Below, piece by piece: positions 1-8,906 of a stretch of DNA of 64,000 bases. Source of the DNA: Deltaproteobacteria bacterium (GTDB lineage Bacteria > Desulfobacterota > Binatia > Binatales > Binataceae); NCBI GenBank assembly GCA_021831785.1, contig JAKBMB010000027.1, positions 1-64,000 of the forward strand. Reading direction: 5' to 3'. Position 1 is the stretch's first letter; each line of letters opens with the position of its first letter. Position numbers and translations under genes: made by a program. Below the pieces are notes generated by a model. It saw only the letters and a list, made by a program, of their open reading frames with translations. It was not told the origin of the DNA and made no database searches.

Positions 1-1
1 T

Positions 2-142
2 ACGATGATGATGGAAGGCCGCCCGGACAAGGGAATGCCCACGTGGTCGGGGTTCTTCGATGTGGATGACGCCGACCAAATCTATCAGTACGTCAAAGCG
101 CGGAGCGTCGGTTTAGTGGGGCCCGGACGGCCCAGCGACTAG
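2..142 (+). CDS. C-terminal end of a c-type cytochrome associated with a PQQ dehydrogenase (partial)
   Basis: Only the last 46 codons are present; the gene begins before the window. The readable residues include EGRPDKGMPTW, then an acidic stretch and IYQYVKARS. This is the usual end of small cytochromes c that accept electrons from PQQ-dependent alcohol dehydrogenases: the GRP-KGMP-W segment carries the Met haem ligand, and a final helix reads I-x-YVKARS. The haem CXXCH lies outside the window. The pqq biosynthesis genes directly downstream support a role as XoxG/MxaG-like electron acceptor, but which dehydrogenase it serves cannot be seen. Family assignment is from remembered motifs. Confidence 0.72.
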   Translation, partial: TMMMEGRPDKGMPTWSGFFDVDDADQIYQYVKARSVGLVGPGRPSD

Positions 143-198
143 ACGCTTAGTGCCTCTGGCGTAAAAGGAAAGTTGCTTATTAAATTCCGGTTCGGTAC

Positions 199-227
199 TT
201 GACAAGGGGCGAATCAAGGAATAGATA
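199..227 (+). promoter_or_regulatory. Possible sigma-70 promoter of pqqA
   Basis: TTGACA at 199-204 is followed after 17 bases by TAGATA at 222-227. The -35 is a perfect match; the -10 is weak. It lies about 70 bases upstream of pqqA, in an A/T-richer stretch than the coding surroundings. Position and spacing fit; there is no other support. Confidence 0.4.
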
Positions 228-298
228 AAGTTATGCGTGCCTGCGGGGCACAAGTCGTCGGGCGCGGCAGTTTTATTTTCTATGGAGGGGAAATCAGT

Positions 299-373
299 AT
301 GGAGTGGACAAAACCTGCCTTCGAAGATCTTCGGCTCGGTTTCGAGCTAACGCTCTATATCTACAATCGTTAG
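299..373 (+). CDS. pqqA: PqqA, peptide precursor of PQQ
   Basis: A 24-residue peptide beginning MEWTKPAFEDLR and ending LYIYNR. It has the diagnostic Glu16-x3-Tyr20 pair (F-E-L-T-L-Y) whose side chains PqqE cross-links and which become the PQQ skeleton. A strong ribosome site, GGAGGGG at 284-290, lies 8 bases before the ATG. It is the first gene of pqqABCDE. A hairpin with a T-rich tail follows it, which would let the precursor be made in excess over the enzymes. Too short for ordinary gene finding, but the motif and context make it near certain. Confidence 0.95.
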   Translation: MEWTKPAFEDLRLGFELTLYIYNR

Positions 374-381
374 GGGATTGT

Positions 382-420
382 GCTAGGGAGCGTTCTGGCT
401 CCCTAGCCTCCTCTTTTTCT
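382..420 (+). terminator. Terminator-like hairpin between pqqA and pqqB
   Basis: GCTAGGGAGC (382-391) and GCTCCCTAGC (398-407) form a perfect 10-bp stem with a 6-base loop. A T-rich tract containing CTCTTTTTCT follows (411-420). This looks like an intrinsic terminator that is probably leaky, because pqqB to pqqE have no obvious promoter of their own. It could set the ratio of PqqA to the enzymes, or alternatively act as an mRNA-stabilising 3' structure. Confidence 0.72.
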
Positions 421-527
421 AACCGTTCGTGGCGTGCTCCACTTTGACCTGAAGGTGAAGGGGGGCGCAGAAACGGTCGCCGGGTTGCTCGCCTGTGCGC
501 GTGCGTGCTTGAGGCGTCCGCCATACA

Positions 528-1442
528 GTGATAGTTCGTGTACTCGGTTCGGCAGCCGGGGGTGGATTCCCGCAGTGGAACTGTAACTGTGCTAATTGCG
601 CCGGGCTGCGCAAAGGGTTGATTAAGACCAGGGCCCGTACGCAGTCGTCAATCGCCGTCAGTGACACCGGCGAGAGCTGGGTCCTTTTTAACGCTTCTCC
701 CGATATTCGCGCACAGATCGAAAGCTTTGCTCTGCTGCAGCCCGGAAGGGCCGTCAGAGACATAAGTATCGTCGGCGTGGTGCTCGTCGACAGTCAAATT
801 GACCATGCGACGGGGCTGTTGTTTTTGCGCGAAGGCAGCCCGCTTCACGTTTACTGCACGGACATGGTCTATCAGGACCTGACCGGCGGGTTCCCGGTGT
901 TAAATATGCTTGCGCATTATTGCGGCGTCGAGCGACACCGGATTGAGCTGAGCGTGAGCGGGGAGTTTTCTATTCCTCAATTGCACGGCCTGCGCTTTGT
1001 CGCTGCACCCTTGGAAAGCAAGGCGCCGCCGTATTCTGCGCACCGCTATGACCCACATCCGGGCGACACGATTGGCGTGCTGCTCGAAGACCGGCATAGC
1101 GGCAAGAGGCTTTTCTACGCGCCGGCGCTCGGCAAGCTTGAGCCGCGCATACTGGCGCTGATGGAACAGGCGGATTGCGTGCTTGCCGACGGGACTTTCT
1201 GGCGCGACGACGAGCTGCTGCGCGCGGGAATCTCGAACAAGCGCGCGGCTGAGATGGGCCATTTGTCACAGTCGGGCCGGGGTGGGATGATAGAGGTGAT
1301 GCACGGACTAAAAAAGCCGCGCAAGGTGTTGATACACATCAACAACACCAATCCTATCCTGAGAGAAGACTCGCCCGAACGCGCCGAACTCAACCGTGAG
1401 GGAATCGAAGTTGCCTTCGACGGGATGGAGATAGTTCTCTAA
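528..1442 (+). CDS. pqqB: PqqB, PQQ biosynthesis metallo-hydrolase-like oxygenase
   Basis: 304 residues with the PqqB N-terminus ([17 protein letters not shown]) and a CNCANC cysteine cluster at about residues 18-23. These features and the metallo-beta-lactamase fold identify PqqB, an iron-dependent enzyme proposed to hydroxylate the cross-linked Glu-Tyr intermediate. Relatives carry a degenerate hydrolase metal motif; here [10 protein letters not shown] stands in that place. The start is GTG at 528, which places the conserved N-terminus correctly. Second gene of the cluster, 154 bases after pqqA, with pqqC starting 28 bases after its stop. Confidence 0.95.
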   Translation: MIVRVLGSAAGGGFPQWNCNCANCAGLRKGLIKTRARTQSSIAVSDTGESWVLFNASPDIRAQIESFALLQPGRAVRDISIVGVVLVDSQIDHATGLLFLREGSPLHVYCTDMVYQDLTGGFPVLNMLAHYCGVERHRIELSVSGEFSIPQLHGLRFVAAPLESKAPPYSAHRYDPHPGDTIGVLLEDRHSGKRLFYAPALGKLEPRILALMEQADCVLADGTFWRDDELLRAGISNKRAAEMGHLSQSGRGGMIEVMHGLKKPRKVLIHINNTNPILREDSPERAELNREGIEVAFDGMEIVL

Positions 1443-1470
1443 CCCAAACCGCGCACAACGGGTCCCGCAA

Positions 1471-2199
1471 ATGGCCGCAACGCCTCCGTGGAGCAGAGAA
1501 GAGTTCGAGCAGAAGCTGCGCGAACGCGGCGCGGCTTACCATATTCATCATCCCTATCACATCATGATGAACGAGGGGCGCCTCAACCGCGAGCAAGTTC
1601 AGGGTTGGGTGCTCAACCGCTTCTACTATCAGATAAATATCCCGCGTAAGGACGCGGCGATTTTGGCCCAGTGTCCCGACCGGGAAGTGCGCCGACGCTG
1701 GATCAAGCGCATCATCGATCACGACGGTAAAGAAGGCGAGGCGGGCGGAATCGAGGCCTGGATAAGGCTCGGCCAGGCGTGCGGCCTTGAGCGTGGCGAG
1801 ATAGTCTCGCTGCGCGCCGTGCTGCCGGCGGTGCGCTTTGCGGTCGACGCTTACGTCAATTTCGCGCGCATCGCGCCGTGGCAGGAGGCGGTATGCGCCT
1901 CGCTGACGGAGCTGTTCGCGACCAACATTCATCGGGTGCGGCTGGAAAACTGGCCGCGTCATTACCCGTGGATCGACTCCGGCGGCTACGACTATTTCCG
2001 CCGCCGCATCGCTGAGGCCTCGCAGGATGTCGAGTACGGGCTTGAGGTGACGTTGGCGCACTTTACCACGCGCGAGCTGCAGGAGCGCGCGCTGGAGATC
2101 TTGCAGTTCAAGTTGGACATTCTATGGTCGATGCTCGACGCGATGTACGTGGCTTACGTGGACAAGCTCGCGCCTTCGCGCCGGGCGCTCGAACGATAA
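1471..2199 (+). CDS. pqqC: PqqC, pyrroloquinoline-quinone synthase
   Basis: 242 residues. PqqC is a cofactor-free oxidase that performs the last ring closure and eight-electron oxidation to PQQ. The sequence matches the all-helical haem-oxygenase-like fold: [14 protein letters not shown] near the start, [17 protein letters not shown] at about 49-65, IIDHDG around 84-89, and [12 protein letters not shown] at about 155-166. These segments contain the His, Tyr and Arg residues of the pocket. Length is normal. ATG at 1471 is in a tight operon; pqqD begins 3 bases after the stop. Confidence 0.96.
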   Translation: MAATPPWSREEFEQKLRERGAAYHIHHPYHIMMNEGRLNREQVQGWVLNRFYYQINIPRKDAAILAQCPDREVRRRWIKRIIDHDGKEGEAGGIEAWIRLGQACGLERGEIVSLRAVLPAVRFAVDAYVNFARIAPWQEAVCASLTELFATNIHRVRLENWPRHYPWIDSGGYDYFRRRIAEASQDVEYGLEVTLAHFTTRELQERALEILQFKLDILWSMLDAMYVAYVDKLAPSRRALER

Positions 2200-2202
2200 G
2201 CC

Positions 2203-2487
2203 GTGGCTGTCCCCGACCGTGACACGGTCCTTGTGGTCTCGAGCAAGTTTCGCTTGCAATGGGAACCGGCACAGCAGGCCTATGTTCTGCTTTATGCCGA
2301 GGGCATGATAAAACTCAATTCGAGTGCCGCAGAGGTGCTTAAGCGACTTGACGGGACGCGGACCTTGGCCGCTGTTATAGACGACCTCCAGCGCCAGTTC
2401 CCGAAGGCCGCGGTTGAAAACGACGTCAAGGAGTTTGTGAACGTCGCTCATGACCAGGGATGGATCAGCTTCAAACAACCTGCCTAA
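2203..2487 (+). CDS. pqqD: PqqD, PqqA-binding chaperone
   Basis: 94 residues of the PqqD family: small proteins that bind PqqA and present it to the radical SAM enzyme PqqE. Visible hallmarks are a short beta-rich start, then [23 protein letters not shown] followed by a helical C-terminal region with a winged-helix-like arrangement. The start is GTG at 2203, three bases after pqqC ends. The 3' end overlaps pqqE by 38 bases in another frame, so the two are probably translationally coupled; some relatives carry PqqD and PqqE fused. Confidence 0.93.
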   Translation: MAVPDRDTVLVVSSKFRLQWEPAQQAYVLLYAEGMIKLNSSAAEVLKRLDGTRTLAAVIDDLQRQFPKAAVENDVKEFVNVAHDQGWISFKQPA

Positions 2488-3610
2488 GCCGCTGTGGCTG
2501 TGCGCAGAGCTGACTTACGCCTGCCCGCTTCAGTGCCCCTATTGCTCGAATCCGGTTGATTTCTCCCGCCAGCGCGACACGCTCAAAACAGGGGATTGGA
2601 TCCGTGTTCTGCGCGAGGCCCGGCTGATGGGGGCGGTGCAGCTAGGTTTCTCGGGCGGCGAGCCGCTGCTGCGCCGCGACCTCGAAGCGATGGTTGCCGA
2701 GGGCCGCCGCCTCGGCTACTACACCAACCTAATCACTTCGGCCGCGGGCCTGGGAGAGGAGCGGCTTAAAGCCCTTAAGCAGGCCGGACTTGACCACATC
2801 CAGATAAGTTTTCAGGCGAGCTCCAGAGCGCTGAGCGATTTCATGGCCGGAACCGAAATCTTCGAGCACAAGCTGGCCGCGGCCAGGCTGGTCAAGCAGT
2901 ACGGTTACGACATCGTGCTGAACTTTGTTGTCTATCGCGACAATATCGACCAGATCGACCTGATGCTCGAGATGGCAGGTGAGGTCGGCGCGGATTACGT
3001 CGAGCTTGCGAATGTCCAGTACTACGGCTGGGCGTTACTGAATCGGGACCGCTTGCTGCCCACGCGCGAGCAGTTGCAGCGCGCCGAAGCGATTGCGCAT
3101 GAGTACCAGGAGCGCTGGAAGGGGCGTATGCGCGTATTTTACGTGATTCCGGATTACTACGAAGAGCGGCCCAAAGCGTGTATGAACGGATGGGGCAGCA
3201 TCTTTTTGACCGTGGCCCCGGACGGCGTTGCGCTGCCCTGCCAGGCCGCCCGTCAGCTTCCCGGCATAGAATTTCCCAACGTACGCGACCATAGCGTGGA
3301 TTGGATCTGGAACGAATCGCCCGCCTTTAACCGGTTTCGCGGCTTCGACTGGATGAAGGAGCCTTGCCGAGGTTGTCCCGAGCGATTCAAAGACTTCGGC
3401 GGCTGCCGCTGCCAGGCTTACATGCTAACCGGCGACGCGGCGAACACGGACCCGGTTTGCAGCCTTGCTCCGCGTCACGATGTGGTTTTGTCCGCAATCG
3501 CCACGGCCAACGCCGCAGCCAGCGCGGACGACGGCAAACGCGACCCGCGCCGGCAAGATCCTGCGGTCATCTTCCGCAATGCCCGCAACTCGGCCAAGCT
3601 GAGCGCCTAA
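2450..3610 (+). CDS. pqqE: PqqE, radical SAM Glu-Tyr cross-linking enzyme
   Basis: 386 residues. The radical SAM motif CPLQCPYC has cluster ligands Cys25, Cys29 and Cys32, followed by SGGEPLLR. The C-terminal SPASM region carries further Cys ([12 protein letters not shown], then [19 protein letters not shown]) for auxiliary Fe-S clusters. PqqE joins the Glu and Tyr side chains of PqqA, with PqqD as partner. ATG at 2450 lies inside pqqD; the remaining N-terminus before the motif (about 24 residues) is of ordinary length. Some 20 residues of Ala-rich tail follow the last conserved segment. Confidence 0.95.
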   Translation: MTRDGSASNNLPKPLWLCAELTYACPLQCPYCSNPVDFSRQRDTLKTGDWIRVLREARLMGAVQLGFSGGEPLLRRDLEAMVAEGRRLGYYTNLITSAAGLGEERLKALKQAGLDHIQISFQASSRALSDFMAGTEIFEHKLAAARLVKQYGYDIVLNFVVYRDNIDQIDLMLEMAGEVGADYVELANVQYYGWALLNRDRLLPTREQLQRAEAIAHEYQERWKGRMRVFYVIPDYYEERPKACMNGWGSIFLTVAPDGVALPCQAARQLPGIEFPNVRDHSVDWIWNESPAFNRFRGFDWMKEPCRGCPERFKDFGGCRCQAYMLTGDAANTDPVCSLAPRHDVVLSAIATANAAASADDGKRDPRRQDPAVIFRNARNSAKLSA

Positions 3611-3620
3611 AGGTGCTGCG

Positions 3621-4637
3621 ATGGCCCTCCCTGCGCTGCTCAGAACGGCCAGGGCCGTTTTGAGCCTGGGACCGGCCGAGCAGCTTCGGCCCGAGAAAGC
3701 CTTCGCCCGCGGCGGGCTGGCCGTAAGCGCGTGGGATCTATCCAAAAATTTCGGCAAGCTCAAGGCCGTGGACGGGATCGAGCTTCAAATCCGCGAGGGC
3801 GAGTTTTTTGGCCTGTTAGGCCCGAACGGTTCGGGCAAGACGACGACCATCCACATGCTCACAACGCTGGCGCGGCCGACCCATGGCGGCGCTACCGTCG
3901 CCGGCTGCGACGTTCGCGCCCAGCCGGTTTCGGTCAGGCGCCAGATCGGTTTGGTGTTTCAGGAGTCAGCGCTCGACCGCAATCTCACGGTTGAAGAGAA
4001 CCTTCGCTTCGCCGGCGCGTTGTACAAGATGCCAGCCGGGTTGGCGCGGGCGCGAATCGACGAGCTTTTGCAGCTTTTCAATCTTGACGCCAAGCGCCGT
4101 ACGCCGGCAGGGGAACTCTCTGGCGGGATGCGGCGCGCGGTTGACGTGGCGCGCGGCGTTTTGCATCGCCCGCGCGTGCTTTTTCTCGACGAGCCGACGC
4201 TTGGCCTCGATCCGGTCAACCGGCGGGCACTGTGGCAGTTTATCGCGCGGCTGCGGCGCGAAGAACGGGTCACGGTGCTCGTTACTACCCATTACCTCGA
4301 GGAAGCCGCCGCCTGCGACCAGGTGGCTTTCCTCAACGCGGGCAGGATAATTGGGCGCGGCGCTCCGGAGCACCTTATCAAGCAGTTCGGCGCCTACGTG
4401 CTCGAGGTCGAGAGCCCCGACCCAGACGGGATCACGGCCCACTTCAGCGCTCGCCTGGGCGTCGGCCTCAAGACCGACGCCAGCGTTAGCTTTCGCATAG
4501 CGGAAGAGCACTTTTCGATCGCGGGATTGGAAGCGGAACTCGATTCCCGCGTGCGGGCAATGCATCTGCGCCGCCCGGACCTCAACGATGTCTACCTGTG
4601 GCTGATACACGGCGGCTTCGGCGGGCGGGAGCGATAG
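3621..4637 (+). CDS. ABC transporter ATPase, DrrA/ABC-2 export type, PQQ-cluster linked
   Basis: 338 residues. Walker A GPNGSGKTTT at about 71-80, signature LSGGMRRAVDVARG and Walker B VLFLDEPTLGLDP are all present, and a C-terminal DrrA-like extension of about 100 residues follows. It forms a cytoplasmic dimer energising the membrane protein encoded next (4643). An ABC-2 exporter next to PQQ biosynthesis is a known arrangement (PQQ-dependent catabolism-associated ABC transporters), but the cargo is not established; export of PQQ or of a toxic intermediate is conjecture. The start is 11 bases after pqqE; the first ~30 residues precede the conserved fold, so a later start is possible. Confidence 0.88.
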   Translation: MALPALLRTARAVLSLGPAEQLRPEKAFARGGLAVSAWDLSKNFGKLKAVDGIELQIREGEFFGLLGPNGSGKTTTIHMLTTLARPTHGGATVAGCDVRAQPVSVRRQIGLVFQESALDRNLTVEENLRFAGALYKMPAGLARARIDELLQLFNLDAKRRTPAGELSGGMRRAVDVARGVLHRPRVLFLDEPTLGLDPVNRRALWQFIARLRREERVTVLVTTHYLEEAAACDQVAFLNAGRIIGRGAPEHLIKQFGAYVLEVESPDPDGITAHFSARLGVGLKTDASVSFRIAEEHFSIAGLEAELDSRVRAMHLRRPDLNDVYLWLIHGGFGGRER

Positions 4638-4642
4638 GGCCG

Positions 4643-5449
4643 ATGTGGCGTCCGCTGTGGGCCATCATCGAGCGCGAGCTCAAGTGGACGGTGCGCCAGC
4701 GCAGCCGGCTGGTGAGCGCGATGGTGCGCCCGCTGCTGTGGCTGCTCACCGTTGGCGTGGGCTTCGAGGCGATGCTGCGCGAGACCGGCGCGGCAAATTA
4801 CCGCGCCTTTCTGGTGCCGGGGCTGCTAGCGATGGTGCTGCTGTTCGGCGCGATGCTTGCCTCGCTGTCGATGGTTTACGATCGGGAGTCGGGCGTGCTG
4901 CGGATGTTGATCATGGCGCCGTTCGCGCATAGTTGGATAGTCGTTGCGCGGTGGATCAGTGCGACGCTGGTCGGGCTGGTGCAGGCGGCGATGCTGGTGG
5001 TGCTGCTCGGGGTAATGGGATATCTGAACGGCGGAATTTCCGCGCCGCTGCTCGCCGTTGGCCTGCTCGCCACGTCGATGACGTGCGCGTCGGTCGGTAT
5101 TCTAATCGCCGTTTCGACCCGCGCGCTCGACAACTTCGCGGTGGTGATGAATTTCGTGATCTTCCCGGTCTTTTTCTTAAGCGGTGCGCTATACCCGGTG
5201 CGTCACTTGCCGCCCTGGCTCAGGCTCGTCGCCTCGGTAAACCCGTTCAGCTATGGGGTGGACCTGCTCAAGCACGCGACGATCCGCGGCCCGGCGCCCT
5301 TCTTCGGCGCCGACTTCGGCATCGGCGCCGACCTGCTCGGGCTCGCGGCCTTTACCGCGGTCGCGGTTCTTGTGGCGGCGATCAGGTTCTCGCAGGATTC
5401 CGTATTGGAACCGCTCGCGCGGTGGCTCAGCAATGGCCGGGGGAACTAG
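4643..5449 (+). CDS. ABC-2 type transporter permease
   Basis: 268 residues from ATG 4643, six bases after the ATPase stop. An in-frame GTG at 4598 would give 283 residues but overlaps the ATPase, so I prefer 4643. About six hydrophobic helices are visible (LLWLLTVGVGF; FLVPGLLAMVLLFGAMLASL; VGLVQAAMLVVLLGVMG; LLAVGLLATSMTCASVGILI; FVIFPVFFLSGALYPV; LLGLAAFTAVAVLVAAI). The region before LPPWLR with NPFSYGVDLLKH is typical of ABC-2 membrane proteins of the DrrB type. It partners the preceding ATPase; substrate unknown. Confidence 0.87.
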   Translation: MWRPLWAIIERELKWTVRQRSRLVSAMVRPLLWLLTVGVGFEAMLRETGAANYRAFLVPGLLAMVLLFGAMLASLSMVYDRESGVLRMLIMAPFAHSWIVVARWISATLVGLVQAAMLVVLLGVMGYLNGGISAPLLAVGLLATSMTCASVGILIAVSTRALDNFAVVMNFVIFPVFFLSGALYPVRHLPPWLRLVASVNPFSYGVDLLKHATIRGPAPFFGADFGIGADLLGLAAFTAVAVLVAAIRFSQDSVLEPLARWLSNGRGN

Positions 5450-5579
5450 CGCCGCGTTGGGGCAAGCTCGAAGCGCCTTTTTAGCGCCGAAGGCTCAGCG
5501 ACCTGTAAGTTGCTTCGTCAGCGGGCGGATTTACGGCTATACCGGCATCAGCCGCCTTCAGCGCCGCGAGTAGCGGAAA

Positions 5580-8387
5580 ATGTCGTCGGGAAGCGAAGCC
5601 GCAAGCAAGCTTAACTCGTGCCTGCGCTCTAGCGAGCTGCCGTGCGCACGCTCCGTGCTTGCCAACGGCCTGCGCGTCATCGTATGTCGCCGTGCGGGCT
5701 CCGGTCAGGTCGGTGTGAACGTCTGCTATCACGCGGGCTCGGGCGCCGAAGAGCCGGGCAAGGCCGGCCTCGCCCATCTGGTTGAACATCTGATGTACGC
5801 GGGCGCCGAGCATCACCCGCGCAGCTATGTTTTGGCGCTGGAACAAGCCGGCGCCACGACCATAAACGCCAACGCCACCGAGGACTATAGCACCTACTTC
5901 GAGACCGTGCCCGTCGGCGCGCTTGACTTGGCGCTGTGGATGGAGGCTGAGCGCATGAGCTGCCTGCGCGGCGCCCTCGAGCAGGAGAAGCTGGACCGCG
6001 AGCGCGAGGTCGTCCGCAACGAAATACACCAGCGCGACAGCGAGCCCTTCGGCGATGTCAAGCGGATTATTCGCGCACACGCATATCCCGCGGGCCATCC
6101 TTACAGGCACATTGCGCTGGGCTCGGCCGAGGAGCTCGAGGCGGTGACTCTGGCGGACGTTGCGCGATGGCTTACCCGCTTCCACGGGGCAGCCAATGCG
6201 CTGGTCGTGATCGCCGGAGATGTCGCTCCGGATTCGGTGCCGGAGCGCGTTGAGCGTTTCTTTGGCGATATTGTCGCCGGTGCCGCGCCGCGCCCTTGGC
6301 CGCCATGGGTCGCGCCGCTGGCCGAACGTACGAACAGGCCGCTTTCGCATTCGAGCGGCAGAGCGCGCGTGTACAAGGTCTGGAATGTCCCCGCATGGAG
6401 CAACTACGACCATGCCATGCTCGAGCTCGGCGCCCACATGCTGGCCGCGGGCGCGGGCTCGATCCTTCACCGGCGTTTGGTCTGCGGACGAGAGCTGGCC
6501 GCGCAAATCGGCTTCGAGCTCAGCGAAGGCGAGTTGGGCTCACAGCTTCTGGTCTACGCCGACCCTAGATCCGAGTCGGCAGGCGCCGCCCTCGGCGAGG
6601 CTCTTGATCAGGAAGTCACGCGCTTTCTGCGAAGCGAACCGCCGCTCAATCGGCTCGACGCGGCGCGCATGATTGTGGTTGGCCGCGCGCTCGAAGACCT
6701 CGACCGCCTCACCGGCCCGAAGAGCCTGACGCACGCGCTGGCCGTGAGTGAGCTTCTGGCCGCGGATCCGGTCTTTTACCGCGAGCGCCTCGGGCGTATC
6801 GCGAGCGCCGATCCCAAGGATGTCCTTACAAGCGCGGCGCGCTGGCTTGGCGCCGGAGTCCTTACGTTGGAGGTGAGATCGTCTGCTGAGCGCCAACTAG
6901 CGCTTTGGGAGGCCGCGCCATGCCGTCCCGCGCGCGCCGTAATGCGATCACCGGCGGCGTGCGAATCGCCCGCTAGGAACGCGCCGTGCGTTCCCGCGCC
7001 CTCGGTGCGTTCAGCCGCCGCGGTGAAAGCCGGCTTGTCGGGGCTAGGGCCGGTTGAGCTGAAAAACGGCTTGACGCTCTTGCTCGTCGAGCGCGCGCCG
7101 GCGCCGCTGGCGCATGTGCGCTTGGTCCTGCGGGGCGCAGTGTGTGCCGAGCTTGCGTGGCATCCGCGAGGCTGCGGCCTTGCCGGCATGGCCGCAGCCA
7201 TGCTCGGCCGCGGCACTATCGCGCAGGAGGCGGTCCAGATCGAGCGCGAACTCGCAGCTCTGGGCGCGCAGTTTAAGAGCCGCCTCGGACTGGACGCCGC
7301 GACCTTGGCGCTCTCGGTGTTGAGCTTTAATCTCCCGTCCGCTCTAGAGTTGTTGGCTGAAATCGCCTTGCATCCCGTGTTTGCTCCTGAGGAGTTTCGC
7401 CGGGTTAGGCGCCGGCGTCTGGCTGAGATCGAGGGAGAAAAGGCGCGCCCTTTTGATTTCGCGCTGCGAGTGATGCCGCGCCTGGTCTTCGGCGATGCTC
7501 ATCCGTTCGCGCGGCCGCTTTCCGGATTGGGCGATCCATCCCGCCTTGAAGCGCTCGACCCCGGCCAACTCGCCGACTTTTATCAGCGATGGGCGCGGCC
7601 GGGCCTGGCAGCGCTTGTGGTGGTTGGCGAGATCCGTTCGCAGTCGCTGGTGTCATCGATCGAGAGTAGTTTCGGCGGTTGGATTGACCATGCCGCGGTC
7701 GCGAGCCGGACTATTTTGCCGGCGGTCGCGCAAGCCGAGTCCGTTAGGCCCGGCTCTATCTTTGCTGTCAACCGACCGGGTCCGATACAATCCGCGATTT
7801 CCGTCGGATGGTCCATCCTCCCGTTGCAGATCGCCGACGAGGCCGCCTGTCTTTTGGCTCGCGCGCTGGCGGCCGACATGTTCAGTTCACGCCTTAACCT
7901 GTTGCTGCGCGAACGGATGGGTTGCAGCTATGGCTTGCGCTCGTTTGCAGCGCAGGCAGCAGACGGCGGGCTTTACTTGATTCATGCCTCGGTGGCGGCA
8001 GATATGACCGGCGCAGCCGTCCGCGAAATCAGACGCGAGCTTGAGCAACTTTGCGCCGCCGGCGCCATAACGGAGGCCGAATTGGCCCGGGCGCGAACGT
8101 ACGTCGGCGCAAGGTTGGCGGCGCTCGCGGAGAGCGGCGCGCAGGCTGCCGACGCGGCGGAGACGATCGCTTCCCGCGGGCTTTGCCCGGATTACTACGA
8201 GCGCCTTCTAGCGCAGGTTCAGCGCGTCAGATCGCGCGATATAGTTCGCGCCGCGCGCCGCGCGCTGAATCCCGATGCGGCGGCCTGGCTCCTCGCTGCC
8301 GATATGAGCGTGGTCGGCGAGCAACTGCCCGAACTGGGGCGCGGCATTCGGCGGCTCGACGCTGAGGGCGCGCCGATCGCCTCGTGA
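5580..8387 (+). CDS. Two-domain M16 zinc protease, PqqF/PqqG-like fusion
   Basis: 935 residues, twice the size of a single M16 subunit. The N-terminal half has the inverted zinc motif H66-L-V-E69-H70 and a downstream Glu at about 148 (VVRNEI), so it should be catalytic. The C-terminal half (from about residue 480) keeps the M16 fold but has GLAGMAAAMLGRG where a zinc motif would be, so it is a non-catalytic partner. This is the architecture of the heterodimeric PqqF/PqqG protease that trims PqqA after cross-linking, here in one chain. Its position 131 bases after the PQQ transporter genes fits. A general processing peptidase is the alternative. Confidence 0.82.
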   Translation: MSSGSEAASKLNSCLRSSELPCARSVLANGLRVIVCRRAGSGQVGVNVCYHAGSGAEEPGKAGLAHLVEHLMYAGAEHHPRSYVLALEQAGATTINANATEDYSTYFETVPVGALDLALWMEAERMSCLRGALEQEKLDREREVVRNEIHQRDSEPFGDVKRIIRAHAYPAGHPYRHIALGSAEELEAVTLADVARWLTRFHGAANALVVIAGDVAPDSVPERVERFFGDIVAGAAPRPWPPWVAPLAERTNRPLSHSSGRARVYKVWNVPAWSNYDHAMLELGAHMLAAGAGSILHRRLVCGRELAAQIGFELSEGELGSQLLVYADPRSESAGAALGEALDQEVTRFLRSEPPLNRLDAARMIVVGRALEDLDRLTGPKSLTHALAVSELLAADPVFYRERLGRIASADPKDVLTSAARWLGAGVLTLEVRSSAERQLALWEAAPCRPARAVMRSPAACESPARNAPCVPAPSVRSAAAVKAGLSGLGPVELKNGLTLLLVERAPAPLAHVRLVLRGAVCAELAWHPRGCGLAGMAAAMLGRGTIAQEAVQIERELAALGAQFKSRLGLDAATLALSVLSFNLPSALELLAEIALHPVFAPEEFRRVRRRRLAEIEGEKARPFDFALRVMPRLVFGDAHPFARPLSGLGDPSRLEALDPGQLADFYQRWARPGLAALVVVGEIRSQSLVSSIESSFGGWIDHAAVASRTILPAVAQAESVRPGSIFAVNRPGPIQSAISVGWSILPLQIADEAACLLARALAADMFSSRLNLLLRERMGCSYGLRSFAAQAADGGLYLIHASVAADMTGAAVREIRRELEQLCAAGAITEAELARARTYVGARLAALAESGAQAADAAETIASRGLCPDYYERLLAQVQRVRSRDIVRAARRALNPDAAAWLLAADMSVVGEQLPELGRGIRRLDAEGAPIAS

Positions 8388-8551
8388 CCGGGCTACAAAG
8401 CGGCTAAAAAGCCGCCGGGGCCGAAGACTTAACGCCGCGGCGCCCAAGCCGCACGCGATTGGATAAGCCGCAGGGCTAGCCCTGAAGCGAAAAATTCTGG
8501 TCGATCTGAAGGGTTGATCGAAGAAAAGGGGCCTCTGGCGCGCCATTTGGA

Positions 8552-8745
8552 GTGCGCAGCAAGGCAACTCGGAACGACACGAAAGGTCCCAAAGATGCGG
8601 TTGAAGGTAACGCGATTGCGGCGGGCAAGCGAGAGCTTCCGATTCAGTTCGGTCAGGAACAACTCACTTCCTACGGCGGGCCGGAATTGCTGCGCTGCTT
8701 CCTGCGGCTCATCGGGCTTCAGGCGCGAATCCGGCGCGCGTTAGG
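8552..8745 (+). pseudogene. IS1380-like transposase, N-terminal remnant
   Basis: A frame opening at GTG 8552 contains LPIQFGQEQLTSYGGPELLRCF, close to the start of IS1380-type transposases as I remember them (LTSYGG-LEL then an Arg-rich helix). Similarity stops around 8745, after IRRAL. The remaining frame to 9052 is antisense to other genes and has no family resemblance. The matching C-terminal piece is found on the same strand at about 9790-10065, with unrelated minus-strand genes between. Probably a decayed insertion sequence; the family call is from memory. Confidence 0.45.
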
Positions 8746-8896
8746 TAAGCACCGGCTCGGCGGCGACTGCCGTGTGCGGCGAGCGTGCGCGCCATCGCAC
8801 GCCATTGCGCACGCCGAAGACGTTGCGGGTATGAGGGTTGGCGCCGCCCAGCACCGAGAAGTAGCGTGGATCGCTCATCGATACCGTGTGCGGCAT
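8741..8896 (-). CDS. Small unknown protein (51 residues) after the rhodanese-CBS gene
   Basis: ATG at 8896 lies 10 bases after the stop of the rhodanese-CBS gene with GAGGGGTGG just upstream as a possible ribosome site. The product starts MPHTVSMSDPRYFSVLGG and ends AAEPVLT. I do not recognise it. It is polar with no membrane segment. Its 3' end runs up to the transposase remnant on the other strand, so it may be the 5' part of a longer gene cut off at that junction. Position as the second gene of a two-gene operon is the main support. Confidence 0.4.
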   Translation of the reverse strand: MPHTVSMSDPRYFSVLGGANPHTRNVFGVRNGVRWRARSPHTAVAAEPVLT

Positions 8897-8906
8897 CTTC
8901 CACCCC

